Source: Undaria pinnatifida (lineage: Eukaryota > Sar > Phaeophyceae > Laminariales > Alariaceae). From it: a DNA stretch of 64,000 nucleotides. The position numbers and the translations under genes were made by a program. Shown here piece after piece: positions 45,416-57,500 of this stretch. Every line of letters begins with the position of its first letter. Position 1 is the first letter of the stretch. The stretch is from assembly GCA_012845835.1 (NCBI GenBank), contig JABAKD010000024.1, positions 1,215,862-1,279,861 on the forward strand. The letters are read 5' to 3'. Below the pieces are notes generated by a model, which saw only the letters and a program-made list of their open reading frames with translations, made no database searches and was not told the origin of the DNA.

Positions 45416-46200
45416 TCTTATATTTTGGTACAGGGTAGTGTTACCACCGCCTCCGCGAACGATACCCGTTGACACAGGTGAGCGAGCAGCGGGATGGGAC
45501 AAGCGTGCGTAAAGCGGAGGTTGAAGTCGGCGTACGCGAGAGGGTGGTGTGTCTGTGCGATTGCGGTGGCGGGGTGGAACCTCCAAGAAAAACGCTCAAT
45601 ATTTTGCGGCATTTACTCGTAGTGTCGCCGCCTTGTACTACGGATATTCACTGTTAGCAGGATGGATGATCGAACAAGAAAAGGGAGCGCCTTTGTTAGA
45701 TAGCGATTGACTCAAGCGTATGTTGTTAGCTGGTCTTACGAGGTATAGTCTACACGTACAGATCCTCAATCGAACACGATCGTAGCGTGGGAGAGCTCGC
45801 CTGCAAGGAGGTGATGCTTTCCTTTCTTGTGATTGATTTCATCCCGTTAACAATAGATCTCCGTAATATTAATAGGAGCTTTCTCCTATCTAGTCTCGCA
45901 ACTCGGAGCTTGCTTTGAAAGACCATCCCAACGCTGCTTGCTGAGCGGTTTTTCCACCATTACATTCATAAACGTAAGGGCCGTGTGAATGCCGAAGCTA
46001 GTGCCCAAACCAGTCGTATATTTTGTGGCAGTTGTGACGTTACAGGGCACAACGAACGATGGCAACAGCCGATAGAGGTGAGCGAGCCACAGGTTGAGAG
46101 AAGCGTGCCTGTAGCCGGCGCTGGTGTGCCTGTGTGATGGCTTTGGTGGGGCAGAACCTCGGCGTAAAGCGACTTGGCAAACAGTATAGACTAGTCTACC
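45416..46200. repeat. Degenerate ~640-bp-spaced duplication
   Basis: 45420-45600 and 46015-46180 share AGGTGAGCGAGC, GAAGCGTGCCTGTA / CAAGCGTGCGTAAA, GGTGTGTCTGTGCGAT and GGTGGGG.GGAACCTC in the same order. Both have a GT-rich, coding-neutral look. Confidence 0.6.
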
Positions 46201-46920
46201 TCGTCATCATAATAGTGTTCCTCTCTATCTTCGTTGGTTGCAGGGCGCGTGGCTGGGCATAAAAGCGTGTTCTTTGCTGCGGAACAAAAATCTTGTGTCG
46301 TACTCACGGGATGATAGGAGCGGGAAGGTACGAGTATGCACTCTGTCGTTTAGTCACCCATCGCCCGAGGAACCACCGCACCACGACACGGGCTATGGTC
46401 TACGGTAGTAGAAGAGATACTCCAATAGTTTAGTGATGACCCTCTCTTGAGGAGCTCCATGTACCTCAAGCAAGAGCTTAGTTTGGGATAAACTGAAATT
46501 GCAAACCGGTGACCAAACCCATGTCCCTGTAACAAACCATATCTACACTGCAAACAGACAATGGTGCCCATTCCAACGCATTCGGGTTAAGTCGCCCTCT
46601 CATCTCCACTAGACTAAATGTTTTGCTATCAATGATACCTCCATTAGTAACACAATTTCTTGTTCGAACGCAACGTCACCGTAGGCAGTCCAATCGAGGA
46701 TGGGGAGAGAGCACTTTTGGTCGGGCTTGGATCGCGTGCCATAAGTGCCGTAGGCGCAGGATGACAGTAAGCAGCTGGTACGAGCTGGTACGGGTTAGTT
46801 TATCACGCGTCGCAAGGGGGAACCACAGCGCCGCGGCATCGCACGCAAGCTAGCATCTCCCTGGGACGAAATTTAGATAACACTTTCTCCATACCAAGAG
46901 ACGCACACATAACGCACACA
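46201..46920. other. Intergenic, no feature
   Basis: Nothing recognised. Confidence 0.4.
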
Positions 46921-47310
46921 CAAGGAAAGACTTGTGCTACGATAGAGGTATACCTCTTTTTGGCAAAACCGGTTTCAGAATGATGGGGCCGGGCTTCTTG
47001 ACCAAAATCGTCGGGATTTCAGTACTTTTTTGTTGATAATATTTCGTCGTACACCTATGTGCCATGGTACTATCCGTTGAGGAACGCGCTTCCCATTTTC
47101 TCCTAATCCGTTTTCGCCTCAAAGGGCATTATAGTATTATATAGTACTATAGTATTATACTTCGAAGTATAATATTGTAGTATTATAGTGCTGTAGTGTT
47201 GTAGTATTGTAGTGTTGCACTATTTCTAGTATAGGTATACACCTCCTCGCACGTGAGGAGTCTCGGAAAATAAAAAAAGGCGAACCTCCGCCGCAGCACG
47301 TGTCGAAAAG
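46921..47310 (+). repeat. Dispersed repeat related to 11.6- and 22.3-kb elements
   Basis: GTGCTACGATAGAGGTATAC, ACCAAAATCGTCGGGATTTC and the right part CACTATTTCTAGTATAGGTA then CGTGAGGAGTCTCGGAAAAT recur at 11600-11860 and 22255-22860. 47125-47215 is an AT-rich TATTATAGTA run. Confidence 0.65.
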
Positions 47311-48555
47311 AGAAATAGCTCGTCCGAACGTTCCCATGCGCGCATCGCTCGGCGTTTGCGCTGTCCTCGTTGTCGAAAAAAACAGTTTCGAAAAGTCACC
47401 CTTGGGTGTGAACGTTATCTTGAGCGATTCACGGTGTTGGGGACGTAACGTCACAAAACGGCCGCCCAGAGGAAGCCGCCCAACACGCGCGCACGTACAC
47501 GAACGCCTTGGTCCGCAAATATATTGTAGTAATACCCCACCCTGTCGGATGATCTGTCGCGACCTTACTTTTTGCTTCCGTACGAGGAGTCAATCGACGC
47601 CAAACGTGTTTGTTCCCGCGTGCCGTATGTACTGGATCTGTCTGTTTTGTTCTTATCCGTATTTTGCTTCTCGCGGTCGCACTTTTTGCCGCTGCTCCCT
47701 GCAGAACTGACCGGAATCTACGCGCGATTGTTAGACAAGCCGATATGTACGTGTGGTATGTACAATGTGCTTGCTGAAAGGAGTTCTCCGAGTGATGCGA
47801 GAGCGGGTAAGGATATGTCGCCATGCTTCTTCCCCCTTGCCGACTACCGCAATATTCTCTGTCAACGCCCACCAGCTTGTGTTGCCGCCCTCCCCCAAAT
47901 GGCCGAAAAGTGGGCAAACGTTGTGCTCTTCCCGGGGAATGAGCTTTTTCCCCTTATTTTAAAGAAGTCCCCCCTGCTTCTTTGGTATCCCCGGGGACAA
48001 GTTTTTTTTTCAAACTAGATCGCCCTCCCCCGGGGTACAGCACGAAAAAACGATGCACAGCATCCCCAAGTCTTGTCCGTCTTGTGCTTCGCATGTGCTT
48101 GCTTATAGATGCTGTTGAGACCCGACATCGCTGGCTACTGATCGCGAGGTACGTGACGGGGGGGAAACGAGTAAGACACGAGTTTGTGGCGGACGTGTCG
48201 AGAACACTGCTTTTTGGAAGAAGCCGCAGGAGTGTTTTCTCAAAGTTTTATTTTTTGCTTTTTGACGAAGTCCCCGCCACCTCTTTGTTCTCCCCGGGGA
48301 CAATGTTTTGCTAAAAGATAAAACGCTCGCTCCAGTGCGCGTTGACAGAGGGCATAACAATGGTCGGGTCGAGAGTCGTCAGGCCCTGCGCCCTGCCGTA
48401 CTGAATAACGCTATTGACGTACCATGAATTGCTTTTTCGTCCGTCCGTCTACCTTCTATGTTACAATTCATAATGTAGCACGCGAGGAAAAGAGCACTCG
48501 AGGCTTCAAATAACTCTCTCTCTAACAGGATCGGGCGTGCACAGCAGTGGGCCGA
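47311..48555. other. Intergenic, no gene recognised
   Basis: 47320-47440 resembles 35380-35510. Open frames at 47300-48018 on both strands overlap and lack domains. CCCCGGGGACAA occurs twice (47987 and 48288) in similar AGTCCCC contexts, suggesting another degenerate repeat. Confidence 0.4.
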
Positions 48556-48559
48556 ATCA

Positions 48560-51500
48560 TAACCTCATTAACATTCTTGTTCGCAGGTCCTGGCACCGCC
48601 ATAGCCCCAGCCTTGGGTTCAGACCAGCCACACCCACGCACACGCCCCTATCTTTAGGTCCCAGACTCAAACCAGTTTTCTCCAAACTTAAGACAAGCTC
48701 TATCGTTACTCGCGGTTTCAAAGCAAAGCTCTCGCTCACGCCTCTTACCCAGTTCTCGTCATCAAAACATGCAGCACTTTTCCCAGCGTTTACCCTTCAA
48801 TACGAGCCCCAATCCCAGCCCTCTTTCCGCCTCCTGCCTCAGCCCCAGCCCGAGCCCTACCCCCACTCCCGATCCCATTTCAAGCACGAGCCCCCGCCCC
48901 AGCCACCGGCCCTTCAACAAACACCAGCCCGCTCCCTTCCTAGATTCGGACCGGCCGTGGTCCACGCCAATTTCCATTTACAACTTTCAGTCTGATACCC
49001 AGCCGAAACCCTGGTGCAAGTCCCAGCCCCAGTCCCAGCGCCAGTCCAGAACCTCAGCCCCATCCACAATCTCAGCATTAGCTCTGCCTTAGACCCAGTC
49101 TCAATGTGATCCCCGGTTATAGTCCCAGTGTCATCCTTGGTCACATCAGACTTAAGCCCAAACCCCTCCCCATGCCCCAACTGGACCCATTGCTTTATCC
49201 AAAGCCAAAGGCAAGTCCAAGCCCTGTTCCCAGCTAAAGCTCTGGTTCATGTCCAATATCCCTGCCCAAGCCCCTCTTCAAGCCCCACGGCCTTCTCCAA
49301 GACCAAGTCAAGCCGAATCCGCAGCCGAACCCTTGGCCGAATGTCAACCGCCTTGAGCTTCAATCCCCTTAAGCTTGGGCTAAGATTTTCGCTGGAAATC
49401 AACTTGGCGCTTGGCACGGGCTTCCGATAAACCCGAACCCTGGCCTGGGGCTTGGAGGGGTGCCTTGGGGTGGAGATTAGGCTGATGCTAAGTTTTTGGG
49501 CTGAAAATTGGCTTGGGACTTGGCTTAGGCATTGGATAAAATGGGGGTGGGGCTGTGACTAGTGCGAGGGGGTGGGAGTTTGGTGTGGCCAGATAGAGTT
49601 CAGGGCGAAGTCTGGGACTGAAACTGGTATAGGAGCTGGGAACGGGGCTGGGGATGGGGCTGGTGCTGGAGTAAAGGCTGAAGTGGAGGCTTGGACTTTG
49701 GGAGAGCCGCTGCCTCAACCTCAGCCTCAACGTATCCCCGTTCACAGCTTCAGCCTCAGCTCCAGCCACAGCCATGGTACCAGCCCAGGTCCCAGTCAAG
49801 CCCAAGCCCGAAGCTACGCCCATGTCTCCAAGCCCCGGAGTTGTCCAAACCCATGCCCGAAGCTACGCTTCTGTCTTCAAACCCCAGACCTAGGCCGAGC
49901 GCTGTCCAGAGCCCGAGTCAAGCCCCAGACCTAATCCCGAGTCCCAACCCTTGCCCTTGCCCCCACACCTTATCTAACCCTTGTCGTCCAAGAATCGAGC
50001 GCTTGTAGCAGTCTCCGCCCTCTAACTATCCTCAGTCCCACCCCAAGTTTGCAGCTCCAGCCTCAATCCCAGCCTATCCCCACCCCCAGCTCATGCCGCA
50101 GCTCCAGCCCCAGCCCTAGCCGCACCCCGTCCCCAAACTCCGGCACCAGCCCTACTCTTAGCCGCGGGCCTGGCGTGCACCCAAGCCCATGTCAATCCCC
50201 AAATCCATATGCATAAGACGTCGCCCAAGTTCAAGCCCCAACTCAAGCCCAAGTTTAGGCTGTTTCTCAAACCCAAACCACAGTTGTAGCACTCGGCCCA
50301 GGCCCATCCCAAGACCCAACCGGCACCGCAACCCATTGCTCAGCCGTAGCCTTGGGTCGAGCCCCTATCCCAGCCCAAGCCCTGACCACAGCCCCATCGC
50401 TTTCCCAAGACCCGACCGGCACCGCAACCCATTGCTCAAACGTAGCCTTAGGTTGAGCCCCTATCCCTGCCCAAGCCCTGACCACAGCCCCATCGCTTGA
50501 TCTAGCTTAATTCAAGCATAAATTCAAGGCCCTCCCCAAGTCCCTGGCGCACCCCTGGCCTTGTCCAAAGCCCATACCGCACCCCAGCCCGCACCCCAGC
50601 CTGCACCCCAGCTTGTGCCCAATCCACCTGTCCGAGCCCCTCTTCAAACCCCGACCCCATCCGTGTCTTTTTCTAAGGCCGAAGCCGAGCCCCAGCCTGA
50701 TCCCCAGCAAAACCTCCTAGCCCAAGCGAACCTACTCGAGATTGGGTCAGGGTTTCGACTGATCTTAGGTCCCGGGCTTGGCCTGTGCGTCAGATAAATC
50801 TGAGGCCGGGCTGGGGCTTGCAGAGAAGGTTTGGCAGGGAGATTGGCCTTTGGCTAACGGTTGGGCTGGAGATTGGCCTGGGGTCTGGCATGGGCGGGGG
50901 TGGCGCAGTGACGTAGAGGAGTAGATGGGCGTTTGGTGGGCCTTGGCTGAAGGATGAGCTGATCCTGGGGTTGAGATATATATTGGAGTTTGCAACGGGG
51001 CAGAGGATGGGGCTGGTGTTGAAATAAACAACTGGGACGGAAATTTACCTTTTGACGAGTTCCCGCTCCTGCCTCAACCCCAGCCCCCGTTCACAACTTT
51101 AATCTCAGCTTCAGTCACAGCCATATCACCAGCATTGGCGCCAACAAAACTCGAGCCCGATGTCTAAGTTTATACACGGCCTTGTCCATATCTTAAGTCA
51201 ACCCCGGGTCCTAATCCCGAGCCTTAACCTTGCCTTGCCAAAGCATTTTACTCAACCCCAGTCATCCAAATATCAAGGGCTTATACAAGCCTCTATGCAA
51301 GGACCTTACCCAGCCCCCAGTCATCCAAATATTGAGTCTTTATACCAGGCTCTGCCCCAAGCACCTTACCCAGCCCTAGTCATCCAAATAGCAAGCGCTT
51401 CCGCCAGTCTACTAGTATGCCCTAACACTAGCCACAAACCCAGCCACGTTCACAACTAAAGCCTCAATCTCAGCCCTAGCCCGAGCTTAATCGCCACCCC

Positions 51501-54500
51501 CAGCCCAAGCCTAAGCTCAAGACCAGTCCAGCCCACACCCTTCTTCCAAGTCTCAGTCCCAACCCTACTCCTAGCCTCGGCGGCCCGAGCACAAGCCCCA
51601 ATCCGTCCCCTATACGCAGCCTAACGCCTAGCCCATCTCCTAGTCCATATTTTCATCCCAAGTCCAAGCTCGGTGTATTTCCCAAACCCAAGACACAGCT
51701 CTATAACTCGACCAAGATCCATCCTTAGCTCCAAATCGGGCTAACCCCAACCCCATTCTCAGCCCAGCCTTAGCTTCAGTCTTAGCCCGAGTTCCAACCC
51801 GAGCCCCGGCCCCCATCCCAGCCTCGGCCCTAGCAATATCCAAGCTTAAGCCCAAGTCTCTCCCCAATATCTCCATCTCCGCTCTTGTCCCAGTGCAAGC
51901 CAAGCCCCGGCCCAGGCCCAGTCTAGACGCAATACCCTAGACGCATCCCTCGTCAAGATCCAGTCAAGCTCCAGCCCTACCGCTGGCCTTGTCTAACGCC
52001 CGAGTCAAGCCCTAGGCCAACCCCAGTCCAAGTTCTAGCACAAGCTCAAGGGGGTTGAGCATGGGTTAAGATTTGGGCTGAGATTGAGCTGGGGCTTGGC
52101 TTTGACTTTAGCTTTGGCTAAGGCAGGGGTGGGGGCGGGTGTTAGAGGGGGCTTAGGCCAGCGGTTGAAACATAGGCGAGAGCTTGGACTGATAATTAAG
52201 AAAGGCTATGGGTTGGGTTTCTTTGGGGGCTGGGGCTTGAAAAAGGGCTTGGGCTTACGCTAAAGTTTGGGATGAAAGTTGGACTGGGCCTTACGTTAGT
52301 TTTTTCAGGGCCTGGAATTAATCCTGGGGACGGAGAGCAAGGGGTTTGACCTGTGAAATGAGCTTGGCTGAGGTAAAGGCTGAGACTGAAGCTTGGGCTT
52401 ACGTGGGACAACGCTCAGGGGTGAGATTGGTGCTGGGGTTGGCCCACGGGTCAAGGTCGTGGGCGTGGGGTTTTCACGGGGCTAGGGCTGGGCAGGTGGC
52501 TCAGCTTTGGGCTGGAGCCTGAGGGGGTGATTTCTTGGTGGGCTGTGTCGGGGTTTGGATAGCGGCTGGGTTGGGGGTTGGGAACGGGGGCTTCGACTTC
52601 GCCCTGGACTTCTCTGGGTCGGGGACTAGATCTGGGGCTGGGAGTGAGACTGGACTGGGAATGGCGGCTGGGAATGACTATTGGGACTTGGGCCGCTGTT
52701 GGGGCAAGGACCGGGACGGGGGATTGAGTTTGAGCATAGGTTGGGGCTAGGGCTGAGGCTGGGGCTAGGGCTGCATGCTCGCCGATCCCAGAATCTGGTT
52801 GGCGTTGGGGGAGGTGCCCGACCTGGGACTGAGGCTGAAAACTGGAATGGTAGTGGAAATTGGGTTAGCGTTGGGGAAAGTGGTTGGGCGGGGGCTTGGG
52901 CGTTAGATTATACCAGAGCTAGGTAAATGACTTGGACTGGGGGTTTGAACGGGGTTGGGGTTGGGGATGGCACTGGAGAAGGCGCTGGGTAAGGGGCTAC
53001 GGCCGGATCTGGGAATGGGGGTAAGATTGGGGATGGTGTTTGGTCAAAAGCTGGAACGGTGGTTGACACGTTGGATAAGGCTGGGACTGGGTGAGAGGCT
53101 TCAGGCTGGACCAGGACTTGAGCTGGGCTGCGGTTTGGCTTGGACTTTGGACATGGTTGCGTCTGGGTCTAAGACTTACGGGCGGGCCGTGGCTTGGGCT
53201 TGAGGGCTTGTCTAATACGAGGGCTTGACCTGAGACTGAAACTGGAGCGGGGACTCGGTCTGGGGCTGGGGCGGTGGTCGGGACTGGGGCCATGGCTGGG
53301 GCTAGGGCTGTGACTGGGGCGGGAGCTAAGAACGAGGCTGGGCTTGGGGCTGGCGTTGAGGTATGAGGGTCTTAGGTTCGACTACGACATGGGTTGGTGC
53401 CTGGGGTTAGGCTTGGTTCATGGGGGGGGTAGGGTTGGTTGGTTGGGACTGGGGCTTGTGAAAAGGCCGGACTTGGGCTTCAGATAGAGCTTGTCCCAAG
53501 GCTGGGGCTGGGGCAGTGGCTGAGAACTGAGCTTGGGCTTGGACCAAGACTGAAGATGAGGCTTGGCGAACGATGTGGGCACCGGCTTAGGCATGGACTA
53601 AGGCAGGGACTGGGTCTGGAGCTGGAGCTAGTGCCGGGGCTGAACCCTAACCTCGGAACAGGGTTCGGATTGGGGCTGGTGTCGGGGCAAGGACTGGCAC
53701 GGGGTTTAGACCGTCGGAGAGGCTGAGTCTCGGGCCTTTGCTTGGGCTGGGGTTAGGGGCTCGGCATTGGGCTAGGGATTGGGTAGGGCTTTGGATTAGG
53801 CTGATGCTGGGACTGACGAGTGAGCACGGACTTGATCGTGGCCTTGTTCTAGTCTAGCTCCAGGGCTGAGAGGTGGGGTGGAGCTGAAGCTGGCGCTGAC
53901 GCTGACGCTTGGGCTAGTCCTACGGCTGAGGATGGGATTGGGGCCGGGAGTCGGGCTTGGGTTGGATTTAGGGTATAGCTGAGGGTGAGACGTAGGCTTA
54001 GGGTGGGTTTTAGGGTTGAGCTTGGATGTGGCTGGTGCTGGTGTAATGGCTGCTGCTGTCAACGTGGCTGTTGCTGTAGCTGTGATTGTAGCTGCGACTG
54101 CCGCTGGGGCTATGGCTGTGGCTGTGGCTGTGGCTGTGGCTGGAGCCAAGGATTGGGCTAGGGTCGGGGTTGGGAACAAGGCGGGGTCTTGAACGAAGAC
54201 GTGAGTTGTAACTGGGGCGTAGGAAGTAGCTCGGGCGTGGACCTGAGTCGAGGCTTGGGTTGAACTATATACTGGACGAGGGGTTGGGCTGGGGCTTGAC
54301 GTTGAGTTTGCATGACTATTTTAGGCCGGGTCTAAGGCTTTGGGAGAGGCTCGAGCTTGGGCTTGAGCTTGGGCCTGGGCTTAAGCTAGGGCTTGGGCCT
54401 GGGCTTAAGCTAGGGCTTAGGCGTATACTTAGGCTGGGGTTTAGGCTTAGGCTTGGACTAGGGCATGGCTGAAACTTGGGAACAGGCCTAGGGTTGGGGC

Positions 54501-57500
54501 GAGGGCTGCAGGTTCAGGCTATGAACAAACTGGCGCCCCAACACCAGCGGATTTGGTAGCCCCGCTCGAAACTTCAGACTCAGCTGCACCCACAGCCACA
54601 GACACAGACACAGCCACAGTCACAGGCCTAGCCCCACCATCAGTCAAGCTCAACCCCAAGCCCACGCTCCTCTCCAACCCCAGACGCAGACCCAGCCTTG
54701 TCCAAGGACAAGGCTAAGGCCAAGACTCGGCCCATGCTCCCAGCCGAAGGACTTACCTCACCCACGCCCCTTGTCCAATTGTAGTCGTCCAAAATTGAGT
54801 AATTGGCTCATCCTTGGCCCCAATTCCATCGCCAACCCCAGCCCCATTGTCAGATCAATCCCCAGCCATAAACCCAACCGCAGCATCTGCATCGTCTCCG
54901 CCTAACGCCTTTCCATCAAGTCCTAGCCCCAGCCCGACCCCAGCTACAGGCCCAGGCTCAAGCTCAGCCTAACCTAACGCACCCCCCTCAAGTCCGAGGT
55001 CCAGGCTTAGTCCTAGCCCCAGCCCAGGACAAGATCAACCCGAAGCTCACCCCAAGCTCCAGCCCAATGCCCGGCTCTAGTCCAAGTCCAAACCCCAGTC
55101 CAGGCCCAAGCTATGCTTTTGCCAAGCCACAGCCATTGCCCAGATCCTCGACCGAACCCCTGCCCCCAAACCCAGCCCCGAGTCCCGTATAAGCTCCGGC
55201 CTTAGCCTCCCTCCTACCCCCAGCTCTAGCCTGGGCCACGGCCAGAACCCCAGCACAGCCCATATTCACCGGCCATCCCCATGGCCTGTTCCCAGCTAAG
55301 ACTCACTCCAATGTCCAGCCCAACCCATAGTCTACGCTCACGCTCCCAGCCGACACCCCTCATCAAGTTCCAGCCCCACCCCTGGCCTTGTCCAAAGCCC
55401 AAACAAGCCTAGCCCAATCCTTAGCCCAAGCTTTTTTCCAAGCTCAACTGCCTTGAGCTTAGCCTAGGACTTGGGGTGGGATTGGGCTGGGGCTTGGTTT
55501 GGGCTTCGGCTTTGGCCGGAGGTGGGGCTGCGGCCTGAGGGGGGGCTTAGGTAAGGAGCTGAACTTAGGTGAGGGCTTGGGCTGGCGATTGGGTTCGGGT
55601 TTGGCTTTGGCTTTGGCTAGGAATGGGGCTGTGGTTTGAAGAACGGCTTGGGCTTAGACTAGACCTTTAGCTGTGGACTGGGCCTTCGCTTCGACGCTTG
55701 TTTAGGCCTGGGATGAAGCTTGCACGTGGGGAGGAGCGGGGGGTTGGATTAGGCTCGACTGATGTAGCGGCTTAGGCTAGAGAGGGGGTTGAGGTGGGAC
55801 TACGGACGCGGCAAGGACCGATGCTGGGATTAGCGCACGGATTTGGACTAGAATATGGGCTTGGCACGAGGCTAGGGCTTGGCAAGTGGCTTGGGCTTGG
55901 GCTGGAACCCGGGCTCGTGATAGCGTAGTGCTCGTGTTGGCAACTGGGTAAGGCTGGAGCAGGGACTGGGGCTTGACGGGCTTGCACTTAGGAGCGGCCC
56001 GGGCCGGGACTCGGACTGGTGCTTGGGCCCAGTCTGGGGTTGGGGCTGCAACTGGGGCTGGAGATGAAATCGGTGCTGGGATTTGAGCTGGTGGAAGGGC
56101 AAGGGATGGGACGGACGCTGGGTCTTTGTATTAGGCTGGGGTTACACAAACGACTTGCGCTGGCGCTTGGGTGGGGCTTGGGGCTGGAGTCGAGGTTGGG
56201 GGCCGGGCTGGGGCTGGGACCGAGGCTGGGGCTGGAACCGAGGCTGGGGCTGGGACCGAGGCTAGGGCTCAACCTTGGCCTGGATCTCAGAACGAGGTTG
56301 AGGCCGGGGGTGAGGCCCGGCCTTGCGCTGAGGCCAGAACCTGGAGTGGTCGTGGGATTTGGGCAAGTGTTAGGGCAAAGGTTTTGGCCGTAGCTGAGCT
56401 TCGGACGATACTACAGGTGAGTAAATGACTTGGGCTTGGGCTTGGGCTTGGGTCTGGACTTTGAAAGGGGTTCGGGCTGTAACCAGAGATTGGATTGGGA
56501 ATGGGACTGAAGCTGGAAATGGGAACGGGGCTGGGACTGAGGATGGTGTTGGGCCAAGGGAAGGAGCGGTGGATCGTTCATCAGATGAGGTTGGGCACGT
56601 GGAAGAGGCTTGGACAAACATTAGGACTTCGACTGGGCTGGAACTGGGTTTGGTTCAAAGGTATGGCTGAATCTGGGCCTCGTGCTTAAGGAGAAACTGG
56701 ACTCGAGCTTGGGCTGTGCTGAGGCTAGGGCCTAATGCTCACCCAAGAACTCAGGTTGGCTCTTCGTCTGATCTGAATCTGGGTCTGGTCTGAACTTGGG
56801 CGTGAGTGTGGGTCTGGATCCGGGTCGTGGGCTCGGAAAATCGGCTGCGTCTGATGATTGGGTTTGGGCCGGGGTCTGAGCTGTGATTGGCTCTAAGGGC
56901 TTGGACTGGGGCTAGGGCTTGTAGAGTAGAGTGAGCTTGGACTTGGGCCTAGCTAAGGCAAGATCTGGAGTTGAGACTAGAGCGGGGGCTGTGGGGCTGG
57001 GGCTGGGGCTGGGCCTGGAGCTGAGAATGGAAATGACATTTGGGCTGTCACTGAGGTAAGTGGGGCTTGGATTTCGACATCGACTTGATCTGGAGACTGG
57101 CTTGGCCTTGACTCTGAAATTGAGCTTAGGCTATAGCTTGGGCTCTGGAATACGGTAGGTCTGGGTCTGGATTTGGGAGTGGATTTAACTCAAGCCAGGG
57201 CTTGTGTCTTAGGGCAGGTTTTCGCATTGTAGTTGCTCCAAGACATAGGTTACACTGCGAATTGATAGATGGGGCTGGGGTCGGTCGTAGGATCAGAGTT
57301 GGGCTGAGGTTAGGGTCAGAATAGAGTTGGGGCTGAGGCTGGGGCTGGGGCTTGGGCTGTCGCTAACGCTGGGGCTCAGCTTCGCTCGAAAGATGGGTTA
57401 GGAATGGCTGTGGAAATAGGCTGGGGCTGAGACTTGAACCTGACCGGCTCTGGGGGTGTAGCTAATGCTAAAACACAATTGGGACACCGACTTGAGATGG

